Below, one piece after another: positions 1-8,062 of a stretch of DNA of 36,140 bases. Both the position numbers and the translations under genes were made by a program. A model generated the notes under the pieces. The model ran no database searches, had not been told where the DNA came from, and saw only the letters and a program-made list of their open reading frames with translations. Within the stretch, counting starts at the first letter, position 1; the number at the start of each line of letters is the position of its first letter. Origin of the DNA: UBA2336 sp046294915 (GTDB taxonomy: Bacteria > Bacteroidota > Bacteroidia > Cytophagales > Cyclobacteriaceae); assembly GCA_046294915.1 (NCBI GenBank), contig JBKBOE010000021.1:1-36140 (forward strand), read 5' to 3'.

Positions 1-133
1 AGGCGATGCCGATAAGTTCTACAACAAAGGCAACAGTGCAGCCGGACCCCGTCTCAGAAAGGGCATGCAGGAATTAAAAAACATGGCTCAACTGATTCGC
101 GGGGAGGTTCAGGAGCTCAAGAATAAGGCATAA
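1..133 (+). CDS. Histone H1-like DNA-binding protein, C-terminal part
   Basis: Only the last 43 residues and the TAA stop are inside the window; the frame is open to the left edge. The readable end contains KFYNKGNSAAGPRLRKGMQE and closes on VQELKNKA. The KFYNKGNSAAG core followed by a basic, lysine-rich helix is the pattern of the very short (about 60 residue) histone H1/Hc1-like proteins common in Bacteroidota, thought to bind and compact DNA. Most of the protein is therefore visible, probably lacking about 15 N-terminal residues. It converges on dapA and ends at a strong hairpin terminator. The family call is from memory of the motif. Confidence 0.8.
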   Translation, partial: GDADKFYNKGNSAAGPRLRKGMQELKNMAQLIRGEVQELKNKA

Positions 134-158
134 GTTTTTCAAACCTAAACCTGTATTT

Positions 159-189
159 AAAAAGGATAACTTGGTGGTTATCCTTTTTT
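159..189. terminator. Bidirectional intrinsic terminator between the histone-like gene and dapA
   Basis: A perfect 12-bp stem, AAAAAGGATAAC (159-170) with GTTATCCTTTTT (177-188), encloses the 6-base loop TTGGTG. The A-run on one side and T-run on the other let it act for both convergent genes. The dapA stop codon (178-180 on the minus strand) lies inside the stem. Confidence 0.85.
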
Positions 190-1062
190 CATTTTTGAGG
201 ATTGCAGAATAGCCCGGATTTTTTTCTGGAGATCGGCCGAAGCTTTTACTAGCGGGAGGCGCACCGAATTGCTGCATATTCCTAATTCCTGTAAAACCTG
301 CTTGATCCCTACCGGGTTTCCCTCCTCATACATAGGTCCGTTGATTTCAAGAAGTTTGAAAAGGGCAGCCTGCGCATTGCCGTAGTCTCCGGCAAAGGCA
401 CTTTCTTTCATTTGCCTGAATGTGGTCGGAAAGGCATTGGCCAGCACCGAAATCACACCGCGCGCACCAATGCTGTATAACGGAACGGTAAGTAAGTCAT
501 CACCGGATATCAGCAAAAAACTGCGGGGCATATTTTTACTGATCTTCATGCACTGTTCCATGTTCCCGGATGCTTCCTTTATGCCGATAATGTTGGGGTG
601 CTGTGCCAGGCGAAGCGTTGTTTCAGCCGAAAGATTTGAACTGGTTCTTCCCGGTACATTGTACAGGATGATTGGCACGGGGCTCGCATTGGCTATGGTT
701 TTAAAATGCTCAACGATACCTTCCTGCGAGGGTTTATTATAGTACGGACTTACGGATAATACTGCGTCAATTCCGTTAAAGTCTGTTGAACGGATCGTTT
801 CCAGCACGGCCTGCGTGTTGTTGCCGCCAATGCCGTAGACAATGGGCAGTTTCTTAGGGTTATTTTCTTTAACAAACTTAAGAATGGTTTTCTTTTCTTC
901 TGTCGTTACCGTTGCAGATTCACCGGTGGTGCCCATCACCACATAGTAGTCAACACCCCGGGCAGTGTGATTAAGTAAACGCTTCAACGCAGGAAAATCA
1001 ATTTCGAGCTTTTTGTTGAACGGTGTTACCAGAGCTACTCCGGTTCCTTCCAGTTTTTTCAT
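178..1062 (-). CDS. dapA: 4-hydroxy-tetrahydrodipicolinate synthase (DapA)
   Basis: Condenses pyruvate with aspartate semialdehyde, the first committed step to diaminopimelate and lysine; cytoplasmic TIM-barrel enzyme. The 294-residue product has the family's usual length. Visible active-site signatures are GTTGE (44-48), Tyr134 with the NVPGRT segment after it (Arg139 included), and the Schiff-base Lys162 in IKEASGN. The ATG at 1062 was preferred to an upstream in-frame ATG at 1101, because the longer form would run into the preceding gene and the family starts with a sequence like MKKLEGTGVALVTPF. Only one base separates it from the stop of the upstream gene, so it is the last gene of the ligA operon. 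Confidence 0.97.
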   Translation of the reverse strand: MKKLEGTGVALVTPFNKKLEIDFPALKRLLNHTARGVDYYVVMGTTGESATVTTEEKKTILKFVKENNPKKLPIVYGIGGNNTQAVLETIRSTDFNGIDAVLSVSPYYNKPSQEGIVEHFKTIANASPVPIILYNVPGRTSSNLSAETTLRLAQHPNIIGIKEASGNMEQCMKISKNMPRSFLLISGDDLLTVPLYSIGARGVISVLANAFPTTFRQMKESAFAGDYGNAQAALFKLLEINGPMYEEGNPVGIKQVLQELGICSNSVRLPLVKASADLQKKIRAILQSSKMKKG

Positions 1063-1063
1063 T

Positions 1064-1570
1064 TTATTTAAGTTGAGTGGCGTACTTGTAAATCCCATCA
1101 ATCAGGCTTCGGGTGTTTGCAACGCTGTCAATCATCAGTTCAAAAAAAGGCTCACCGCTTACCCAAAATCGCCCAACCCTGCATTTTGCCTTACTTCGTG
1201 CCAGCAGGTACATAATGTAGGGGTTTGGCTCGGTATCCAGGTAGTAAAGGTAGTCGAATGGCGTATCACAAAATTTAAGAGCAAGAGGTGAATTGATTTT
1301 ACCCCAGATAGACACCTCTTTAACCGTAAAAAAATCAAAGAGAAATTCATGGTTTTCTTTTTTAAGGGGTAAGAAACTTATTACCTGCACTTTCTTGCCA
1401 TCCTGCTCCAACCTGTGAATAAACTCCTTGATCTGGTCGTGCTTTTGCCGGTCATCAATGGTAAAGATAACGCCCACCAACTGCGCTTTTTTGTAGGATG
1501 TGCTGTTCCGCTGGGTTTTGTTTTTGCGCAGTTGCCTTGACGTTCTTCCTTTTAAAAAACTCAGTTTCAT
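1064..1570 (-). CDS. Conserved hypothetical protein (DUF6913-like)
   Basis: A 168-residue soluble protein with a basic N-terminus (KGRTSRQLRKNKTQRNSTSYK), then alternating strand-helix segments (VGVIFTIDD, KVQVISFLP, DYLYYLDTEPN, MYLLARSKAKCRVGRF). No signal peptide or membrane segment is evident. It resembles a small Bacteroidota family of unknown function that I believe is DUF6913; this is recollection and not a search. Its ATG overlaps the ligA stop as ATGA and its own stop is one base from dapA, so the three genes are probably co-transcribed and translationally coupled. The function is unknown. Confidence 0.75.
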   Translation of the reverse strand: MKLSFLKGRTSRQLRKNKTQRNSTSYKKAQLVGVIFTIDDRQKHDQIKEFIHRLEQDGKKVQVISFLPLKKENHEFLFDFFTVKEVSIWGKINSPLALKFCDTPFDYLYYLDTEPNPYIMYLLARSKAKCRVGRFWVSGEPFFELMIDSVANTRSLIDGIYKYATQLK

Positions 1571-3591
1571 TGTCTTGGCGGATTTCCCTTCAGCAGGTTT
1601 TCAAATTCTTTTTCAGAGAGTATTGTCACTCCCAGTTTTTCGGCTTTTTCCCGCTTGGCCGGGCCCATGTTCTCTCCAGCCACTAAGTAATCTAATTTTC
1701 CGGATACGGACGTTAAAACCCGTCCTCCATTTTTCAAAATTATATCTTTGAGCTGATCGCGCTCGTAGTTTTGAAACACGCCTGAGATCACAAACGATTT
1801 ATCGGATAGTACATCACTTTCTTTTACAATTTCCTTTTCTGCTATATCAAATTGAAGGCCGGCCTTTTTCAGACGTTCAATTTCCCGTTGATTCTCCGGG
1901 TTATCGAAGAATTGCCGTACACTTAAAGCGATTTTCTCACCAACTTCAGGGGCCTGCAGTAGTTCCTCATAGGTAGCTTTGGCAATCCTATCTATTGATT
2001 TGAAATATCGGGCCAGTTTTTCGGCTACGGTTTTGCCAACATAGCGGATGCCAATGGCAAACAACACATTTTCGAAAGGTGTGGCTTTAGATTGTTCGAT
2101 TCCGTTAAGCACGTTACGGGCCGATTTTTCTTTAAAGCCTTCAAGTTTCAGAAGGTCATTCTTGGTAAGGTCATACAGGTCAGCCGGACTATTCACTAAC
2201 CCCAACGCATACAATTGCTCAATGGTGCGAAACCCCAATGAGTCAATATCCATGGCTTTACGCTGGATGAAGTGCTCGATGCGGCCTTTTATCTGAGGCG
2301 GGCATCCGTTTACGTTAGGACAGTAGTGAGCGGCCTCACCTTCAACACGGATAAGTTGTGTGTTACACTCGGGGCACCGATCAATATATTTAACAGGCCT
2401 GGTGCTACTGCTTCGTTTGGCTAAATCAACCCCTGTTACTTTCGGAATTATTTCTCCGCCTTTCTCTACAAAAACATAATCGCCAATACGCAGATCGAGC
2501 CTGGCAATTTCGTTTGCGTTATGGAGGGATGCACGCTTAACCGTTGTTCCGGAGAGAAACACCGGCTCAAGTTCGGCTACCGGTGTAATGGCCCCGGTTC
2601 TTCCAACCTGATAGGTAATGCTGTTTAACCGCGTGCTTACGGATTGCGCTTTGTATTTATAGGCGATGGCCCACCGCGGGCTTTTGGCTGTGAATCCCAG
2701 CCGTTCCTGCTGGTCAAGCCGATTAACTTTAATAACCACGCCATCGGTTTCGAGTGGAAGATCTTCACGTTTGTTTTCCCACTCGGCTATGTAATTAAAT
2801 ACTTCGCTGATGGTTTTACATTTTCGGTAGGTGGGCGACACATTAAACTTCCAGTTTTCGAGTTGGCGAATTCCCTGCTCGTGGGTTTGAATGCCCGTAT
2901 CGCCCAGCAAATAGTAAGCGAAACAGTCGAGTTTGCGTTGCGCTACGATAGACGAGTCCTGCATTTTGAGTGTACCGGAAGCTGTGTTACGCGCGTTGGC
3001 ATAGCGTTCTTCGCCAATATCCTCGCGCTCTTTATTTAGTTGTTCAAAAACAGTTTTCGGCATAAAAATCTCACCCCGCACTTCAAAGGAAGGGGGTGTG
3101 GTTTTAGCGTTGATTCGCAGGGGTATGCTTCGTATGGTTTTTACGTTGGCCGTTACGTCATCTCCCCGAATACCATCGCCCCGGGTTACACCCCGTACGA
3201 GTATACCGTTTTCGTAAACCAGGCTGATGGAAACGCCATCGAACTTTAGTTCACAAAAGTATTCGTACGGCTCGCCTTCCAGGCCTTTGGCCACGCGCCC
3301 GTCAAAATCTTCCAGTTCCTGGCGCGAATAGGTATTGCCCAGTGAGAGCATGGGGTACTGATGGAAAACCGTTTTAAACTCTTTGGTGATGGTTCCGCCT
3401 ACCCGCAGGCTGGGAGAGTCATCGGCTTTGAGTTGAGGGAACTCGGTTTCCAGTTTAATGAGTTGTTCCAACAGTTGGTCAAACTCATAATCGCTTATTT
3501 CGGTGCGATGCTGTTGGTAATACAGGTCGTTGTGATAGTTAATTTTTTGGGTAAGTTCCTGAATTTCTTTCCGGGCCTGTTCAGCAGTCAT
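1567..3591 (-). CDS. ligA: NAD-dependent DNA ligase LigA
   Basis: Seals nicks in duplex DNA using NAD+, needed for Okazaki fragment joining and repair. At 674 residues it is full length. Domains in order: Ia domain with the YYQQHRTEISDYEFD segment (about 24-38); adenylation domain with the AMP-accepting Lys116 in KFDG; OB fold; a four-cysteine zinc finger (CPEC...HYC...GCP); helix-hairpin-helix region (about 450-570); and a C-terminal BRCT domain (about 595-674, SFVISGVFQN). Nothing essential is missing. It heads the ligA, DUF6913-like, dapA operon and follows the M1-type peptidase gene after 48 bases, with no clear terminator between. Confidence 0.98.
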   Translation of the reverse strand: MTAEQARKEIQELTQKINYHNDLYYQQHRTEISDYEFDQLLEQLIKLETEFPQLKADDSPSLRVGGTITKEFKTVFHQYPMLSLGNTYSRQELEDFDGRVAKGLEGEPYEYFCELKFDGVSISLVYENGILVRGVTRGDGIRGDDVTANVKTIRSIPLRINAKTTPPSFEVRGEIFMPKTVFEQLNKEREDIGEERYANARNTASGTLKMQDSSIVAQRKLDCFAYYLLGDTGIQTHEQGIRQLENWKFNVSPTYRKCKTISEVFNYIAEWENKREDLPLETDGVVIKVNRLDQQERLGFTAKSPRWAIAYKYKAQSVSTRLNSITYQVGRTGAITPVAELEPVFLSGTTVKRASLHNANEIARLDLRIGDYVFVEKGGEIIPKVTGVDLAKRSSSTRPVKYIDRCPECNTQLIRVEGEAAHYCPNVNGCPPQIKGRIEHFIQRKAMDIDSLGFRTIEQLYALGLVNSPADLYDLTKNDLLKLEGFKEKSARNVLNGIEQSKATPFENVLFAIGIRYVGKTVAEKLARYFKSIDRIAKATYEELLQAPEVGEKIALSVRQFFDNPENQREIERLKKAGLQFDIAEKEIVKESDVLSDKSFVISGVFQNYERDQLKDIILKNGGRVLTSVSGKLDYLVAGENMGPAKREKAEKLGVTILSEKEFENLLKGNPPRQ

Positions 3592-3639
3592 GGGGCAGGT
3601 GTCTTTGCAAAGGCGAAAATACAGTAAATCAATACACCA

Positions 3640-5499
3640 TTACCGCGTTGGATTGGAATAGGCTTTTAAATCTTTTGCAAAGTCCACCTTGTTGTTTTTG
3701 CGGTCGATGTCGGCCGTGCGCATAGAGGGATCAATCTCGATGGAGTCAATTTCAGTTGAAGGTTTACCGATAGCCAGCGTATAGGTTGGATTTACCCAGG
3801 GCCAGGCTTGGAGGTCAATGCGGTTTACCGTTTTATCTTCTACAGGTTTACTTCCTACTGTTTCATTTAACGGTATATAGTGCAGTTCTTTGGAACCATC
3901 GCGGTAAGTAACCAGTAATTCAACGGGCATGGGCAGTTCGCCAATTCGCTCAAGTGTGATAAAGGTTGATTTATCGCGTTCAAGAATGCTCTTTACACCA
4001 TAATCAATCCGCTTGGTGGTGTTTACCCAGTAACTCATAAACCAACGCAACTGCATGCCGGAGGTTTTTTCCATAATGCGGATAAAATCGTTGGGTTCCG
4101 GATGGCGGAATTTCCAGGCGTTATAATAATTGCGCATGCCTTTGTAAAAATTTTCTGAACCGATAATGTATCGGATTTGATTCAAGAGCATGCTGCCCAT
4201 ATTGTACGCGGCTGTTCCATAGGCACGATTAGTGGTGTAATGGTCGGAATGCTGGCTGATGGGTTCTTGCAATCCGCTGCGAACCAGGTTAAAGTAGCCT
4301 GCGTAGGTTGATGTGTGCGGATTCTGCGCGGTTGTGTTCGTAATGAAGGCCAGCGATTCATCGGTTGCATAGGTGGTGAAGCCCTCGTCCATCCACGGGT
4401 AAAGCGATTCGTTGGATGCCAGCACGGCCTGGTACCAGCTGTGGCATATTTCGTGAATGGCCGTACCGGCCAAACCGTTAAAGTTACCTTCGCCTAAAAT
4501 AAGTGTGCACATGGGGTATTCCATACCGCCATCGCCACCTTGTATAACCGAGTAAACTTCGTAGGGATATTTGCCAAAAGTGCGGTTCATAAACTGGAAA
4601 TGCTTTACCACATAGTCTTCCAGTTTTTTCCAATTGTCGGTGGTCTTTTCATTTTTCTGAAACAGGAAATGGACTTCGGGCCCGTCAGGCACTTGTGCGA
4701 TGGTGTGGGTGTAATCAGGGTCGGCTGCCCAGGCAAAGTCGATTACATTCTTTGCCACAAAGTGCCAGGTAAGTTCACCCGCAGGGCGGTTAACCTTAGT
4801 GCCCTGTTTTTCATAACCATGACCAATCTTATCGGGGTTTTGGAGTTTTCCTGTTCCACCAACAACATAGGTGGGATCGATGGTGATCTTCACATCAAAA
4901 TCTCCCCATACGCCATGGAATTCGCGGGCTATATATTGGTAGGCATGCCAGCCCTGGTAATCATATTCGGCCAATTTCGGATACCATTGGGTCATGCTGT
5001 AGGCGATGCCCTCGCGGTTGTTGCGGCCTGAACGCCTGATTTGAACGGGTACCTGAGATTCGAATTTCATATCGAATGTTGTCTTCGCTTTTGGCAGCAA
5101 CGGCTTTGCCAGTTCAACTTCCAATACGGTTCCGTTTACTTTGTAGGCGATTTCCTTACCATCCTGCTTCAGGCTTTCAATGTGCTGGTAGCCGATTTCA
5201 TCATCTTTGAGTTTTGCTATGCGATCGGTTACACGGCCATCCGGATCGGCAATGGTGCGTGAGCGAACATCCATCATGCTGCCCGGCTGGAAGGCATTGA
5301 AATAGAGGTGGTAGAAAACCTTGCGCAGGGTGTCGGGTGAATTGTTGGTATAGATCAGTTTTTGTATTCCGGTTACCTTGTGTGTTTTTACGTCAAGCCG
5401 TACATCCATGATATATTCAACGCGTTGCTGCCAGCGGTAATCCTGGGCTAAAGAGGCAGCGCTGATGTAAAGCATTATCAATAAGGCAGTAATTCGCAT
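3640..5499 (-). CDS. Secreted M1 family (gluzincin) metallopeptidase
   Basis: A 619-residue exported zinc aminopeptidase-type protein. A signal peptide spans about residues 1-19 (LLIMLYISAASLAQ). An M1-like N-terminal beta domain follows (YHLYFNAFQPGS; QWYPKLAEYD), then GGMEYP (324-329), which replaces the classic GAMEN exopeptidase motif. The zinc site is HEICH (349-353) with the third ligand Glu372 in WMDEGFTTYATDE. The C-terminal part contains the YNMGSMLL and NTTKRIDYGV segments usual in this Bacteroidota subfamily. It is the last gene of the sigma factor operon, 44 bases after the barrel protein. It probably trims peptides in the periplasm; the substrate is unknown. Confidence 0.9.
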   Translation of the reverse strand: MRITALLIMLYISAASLAQDYRWQQRVEYIMDVRLDVKTHKVTGIQKLIYTNNSPDTLRKVFYHLYFNAFQPGSMMDVRSRTIADPDGRVTDRIAKLKDDEIGYQHIESLKQDGKEIAYKVNGTVLEVELAKPLLPKAKTTFDMKFESQVPVQIRRSGRNNREGIAYSMTQWYPKLAEYDYQGWHAYQYIAREFHGVWGDFDVKITIDPTYVVGGTGKLQNPDKIGHGYEKQGTKVNRPAGELTWHFVAKNVIDFAWAADPDYTHTIAQVPDGPEVHFLFQKNEKTTDNWKKLEDYVVKHFQFMNRTFGKYPYEVYSVIQGGDGGMEYPMCTLILGEGNFNGLAGTAIHEICHSWYQAVLASNESLYPWMDEGFTTYATDESLAFITNTTAQNPHTSTYAGYFNLVRSGLQEPISQHSDHYTTNRAYGTAAYNMGSMLLNQIRYIIGSENFYKGMRNYYNAWKFRHPEPNDFIRIMEKTSGMQLRWFMSYWVNTTKRIDYGVKSILERDKSTFITLERIGELPMPVELLVTYRDGSKELHYIPLNETVGSKPVEDKTVNRIDLQAWPWVNPTYTLAIGKPSTEIDSIEIDPSMRTADIDRKNNKVDFAKDLKAYSNPTR

Positions 5500-5543
5500 G
5501 GGGATAGGGGTTAATGGGGCAAAATATCCAAACGGGTGGATTT

Positions 5544-6488
5544 TTACAATGCTGCCTTCCTGCGTTTGAGGGGCAGCAGGTACATTATGCTGGCGCTTAC
5601 AAATCCGCTTTCAGATAGAGTAAGGGTTTCACCCGGCAGTGCTTTGGGTATGTTGTAGGTGTAACTGGCTGAGAATGTCCAGTTTTTAAAATGCACATAA
5701 ACGGGTGCGGTGAGCGCGTAGTTCATAATGCCAAACTCATTTCGCGTTTCGATGGTGTACCAGGGCAGCCCGTTACGGATTTTTATCCAAGCAATAATCC
5801 ATTCGGCAGCCGTTTGTGGCAGAATGATTTCCGTGATGGTTTCATTGCCCAGCAACATAAAAACTCCCGGAGTAAAAGCAATTTTGCTAAGGCCGAGAAC
5901 GTTTCGTTTTTCCAGGTTACCGCTTACCGATGGCATGAGGCGATGTACCTGCTGATCGCCAAAGAAGAAAGAGTAATCGAAGCGAAAGGTAACATACCTG
6001 AAGTCCAGAAATGGCGATACGGTCAGTGCATTTTTGTAGGGTGTAAAGTCTTCATCAAACCGGTAGAAATAGCGGTCGTAACTGGCGATAACGGAGAATT
6101 TTTTTGAAAAGGTATGGATGTAGCCGGCCGAGAGTGTGGTGAGGTAGTATTTGGGTTCGAAATCGTTACTCCAGTAAAAAGAGGCATCGGCATACAAGCC
6201 GGTTTTATGATAGTAGGATATTCCGGGAGCAAGGCCAAACTGGTCGATACCCAACGTGCGGCCTGCAGCCAGTACGTTGCTGTTATACATCACGCGGAAT
6301 CCTACTTGTGAGGTGGGCTTTTCTTCAGGAAGGGAGAGGAGGCTGTCCAGCATTTTGAAAATAAACAGCGAGTCGTTGTAGGTTAGCAGCGAATCTGATT
6401 TTAATAATAATGAATCAGCGTCCTGGGAATGAACTCCCCATGACGCTGAAAGGATGTATATAAAGAGCCAACCTCTACACTGCCGCAT
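5544..6488 (-). CDS. Predicted outer-membrane beta-barrel protein
   Basis: A 314-residue protein with an N-terminal signal peptide (WLFIYILSASWGVHSQ), a short serine/leucine/aspartate-rich linker (about 24-55), then many amphipathic strands with alternating aromatics. Examples are VGFRVMYNSNV, LYADASFYWSND, FSVIASYDRYFYRF, YVTFRFDYSFFFG and WTFSASYTYNIP, followed by a final strand near SGFVSASIMYLLP. This pattern suggests a barrel of roughly 12 strands; I recognise no named family. It is 6 bases downstream of the Spy-like gene. A barrel, a periplasmic chaperone-like protein and a peptidase under one ECF sigma factor would fit an envelope-stress role, but that is inference. Confidence 0.75.
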   Translation of the reverse strand: MRQCRGWLFIYILSASWGVHSQDADSLLLKSDSLLTYNDSLFIFKMLDSLLSLPEEKPTSQVGFRVMYNSNVLAAGRTLGIDQFGLAPGISYYHKTGLYADASFYWSNDFEPKYYLTTLSAGYIHTFSKKFSVIASYDRYFYRFDEDFTPYKNALTVSPFLDFRYVTFRFDYSFFFGDQQVHRLMPSVSGNLEKRNVLGLSKIAFTPGVFMLLGNETITEIILPQTAAEWIIAWIKIRNGLPWYTIETRNEFGIMNYALTAPVYVHFKNWTFSASYTYNIPKALPGETLTLSESGFVSASIMYLLPLKRRKAAL

Positions 6489-6494
6489 TCATTT

Positions 6495-7001
6495 TTAATT
6501 ATTGCGCTGGCGCAGGCGTTGCTCATTCCGTTCCTGGAATTGCTGTCTGCGTTGTTCCTGCAGTTGCCGTTGCTGAATCTGCCGGATGATCATGTTTCGG
6601 AAGTCCTGCTCGGCCTGCCGTAAGGCGATGAATTTCTGGGGTGAAATCGTACCGAGTATTCGGCCAGCATATTCCTTTTCCAGGTCGAGTTCGCGTTGTT
6701 TTAATTGAAAATTCAGATCCAGCAATTGCCGTTCGTTTTCTTCTTTTGTGCGCTTTGGGTCGGGATTTCTGCGGGCATTTTCAAATTCAGTTTTTAAGGC
6801 TGTTCGTTTATCCGAAAACTCACGGTACACCGGCCAGAATTTTTCAGCTTCTTCCGGGGTGAGGCCCAACCGCTCGGTAATGAATGCGATGCGTGCGGCA
6901 TTTATTTTTGCCTGAGCCTTGGAGTCTTTTACCCGATCATCCTGCCCGAAGAGCAGAGAAAGAGGCAACAGGAATCCAATAAGAAAGATTACTTTTTTCA
7001 T
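6495..7001 (-). CDS. Spy/CpxP-like periplasmic helical protein
   Basis: A 168-residue exported protein with a signal peptide of about 20 residues (MKKVIFLIGFLLPLSLLFGQ). The rest is predicted all-helical and highly charged. The segment RLGLTPEEAEKFWPVYREF (44-62) resembles the LTxxQ-type helix of Spy/CpxP and Spy-like Bacteroidota proteins. A second such helix is at GTISPQKFIALRQAEQDF, and the C-terminus is a glutamine/arginine-rich tail (QQRQLQEQRRQQFQERNEQR). Related proteins act as periplasmic chaperones or as sensors of zinc or unfolded protein. The gene lies 8 bases after the membrane protein gene in the sigma operon. The specific role is not known. Confidence 0.75.
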   Translation of the reverse strand: MKKVIFLIGFLLPLSLLFGQDDRVKDSKAQAKINAARIAFITERLGLTPEEAEKFWPVYREFSDKRTALKTEFENARRNPDPKRTKEENERQLLDLNFQLKQRELDLEKEYAGRILGTISPQKFIALRQAEQDFRNMIIRQIQQRQLQEQRRQQFQERNEQRLRQRNN

Positions 7002-7009
7002 AGCACTGT

Positions 7010-7423
7010 TTATAAGGTATCTACATCAAAATCAATATCGTTTTCCAAATCATCCAGCGGCATGGAGGCATACACCTCTTCTTCAATGGCATCCGCCAGT
7101 TCATCATCTATATTGATGGCGTAAAGAAGCTGATCTACGGTTATATCGGTGTCTTGCAGGTAGCTTACCAGGTCTGTTGTATTTACTGAGGCAAGCATTT
7201 CTTCTGCGCCTTGCGTTGCTTTCGGCCGGATAATAAAAATACCAATCGTTACCAGAAGAATCACCGGAAGGGCATACCGGAAGGCGAACCGGAGGTAAGG
7301 CTGTTCAATCTGGCGGGGCTCAGTTTCTGCAATCCGCGCCTGGATAATACCGGGTAACCGGTCAAAATACCCGTCAGGTACCTGGTAAATGCCCTTTTTT
7401 GGTATGTTTTCAAGGTTTTTCAT
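7010..7423 (-). CDS. Single-pass membrane protein, candidate anti-sigma factor
   Basis: A 137-residue protein: a cytoplasmic N-terminal segment (about 1-46) with VPDGYFDRLPGIIQARI, one transmembrane helix (about 49-65, ALPVILLVTIGIFII), and an acidic C-terminal region rich in Asp/Glu (DELADAIEEEVYASMPLDDLENDIDFDVD). The gene directly follows the ECF sigma factor gene (36 bases), the usual place and topology for an anti-sigma factor. I see no zinc-binding HxxxCxxC motif, so it is not a classic ZAS-domain anti-sigma. The VPDGYF N-terminal pattern is common in Bacteroidota proteins encoded next to sigma factors. The anti-sigma role is inferred from context. Confidence 0.7.
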   Translation of the reverse strand: MKNLENIPKKGIYQVPDGYFDRLPGIIQARIAETEPRQIEQPYLRFAFRYALPVILLVTIGIFIIRPKATQGAEEMLASVNTTDLVSYLQDTDITVDQLLYAINIDDELADAIEEEVYASMPLDDLENDIDFDVDTL

Positions 7424-7459
7424 TTGGTGCTTTGATTAGTTTTAGCGCGTAAGGTTTAA

Positions 7460-7996
7460 TTAGTCGTTTAAATGTTCCTCTATTTTCTTTACAGCGTGAT
7501 GGTAGCTGGCTTTTAAGGCCCCCACACTGGTTTTGGTAATTTCGGCCATCTGTTCATAGGAAAGTTCGTCATAGTATTTCATGTTAAAAACAAGCCGTTG
7601 TTTTTCAGGCAATTTTACTATGGCCTTTTGTAGCTTTTTCTGAATATCATCTCCGCTGATGTGTGGTGACTGATCTATTTTTGATACAAGTTCTCCGGTC
7701 AGGTCGCCTATGGGTAGAAAAAAGCGCCTTTTCTTTTTTTGGAGAAAGCTCAGGCACTCATTTGTGGCGATCCGGTAAATCCAGGTGAAGAGCTGAGCAT
7801 CTTCCCTGAAGTTTTCAATATGGCGGTAAATTTTAATAAAGACTTCCTGGGTCAGGTCATCGGCATCGTCATGGTCAATGACCATTTTACGAATATGGTA
7901 ATACACCCGCTGCTGGTAGGTTCGTACCAGCATATTGAAGCCGTAATTCCGGGTTTCGGGGTTACGGATTTTGGAGAGCAACTCCTTATCATCCAC
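7460..7996 (-). CDS. ECF-type RNA polymerase sigma factor
   Basis: A 178-residue two-domain sigma-70 family protein. Region 2 covers about 20-90, with the core-binding DDADDLTQEVFIKIY (about 42-56) and the -10 recognition part FTWIYRIATNECLSFL. Region 4 covers about 125-175, with LPEKQRLVFNMKYYDELS and the helix-turn-helix YEQMAEITKTSVGALKASYHHA. Regions 1.1 and 3 are absent, as in ECF sigmas. The start is GTG; no better in-frame ATG exists near it. It heads a five-gene operon (sigma, membrane protein, Spy-like, barrel, M1-type peptidase) and starts 66 bases after the serC-like gene ends. ECF operons are often autoregulated, but no promoter repeat could be identified here. Confidence 0.95.
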   Translation of the reverse strand: MDDKELLSKIRNPETRNYGFNMLVRTYQQRVYYHIRKMVIDHDDADDLTQEVFIKIYRHIENFREDAQLFTWIYRIATNECLSFLQKKKRRFFLPIGDLTGELVSKIDQSPHISGDDIQKKLQKAIVKLPEKQRLVFNMKYYDELSYEQMAEITKTSVGALKASYHHAVKKIEEHLND

Positions 7997-8062
7997 GGGT
8001 GTCAGGGTAAAAGTGCAAGTTAGACAAATCCCGTAAGGGATGGTTTAATGGCAAGACCTGTT

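Noticed and set aside
5526..5546. Small hairpin ATCCA...TGGAT followed by T
   Set aside because: The stem is only 5 bp, its T-run is on the plus strand where no gene ends, and it lies within an apparent minus-strand operon.
8028..8041. ATCCC-GTAA-GGGAT hairpin between serC and the sigma gene
   Set aside because: It could be a weak terminator of serC, but the stem is 5 bp and no T-run follows on the minus strand, so it is not listed.
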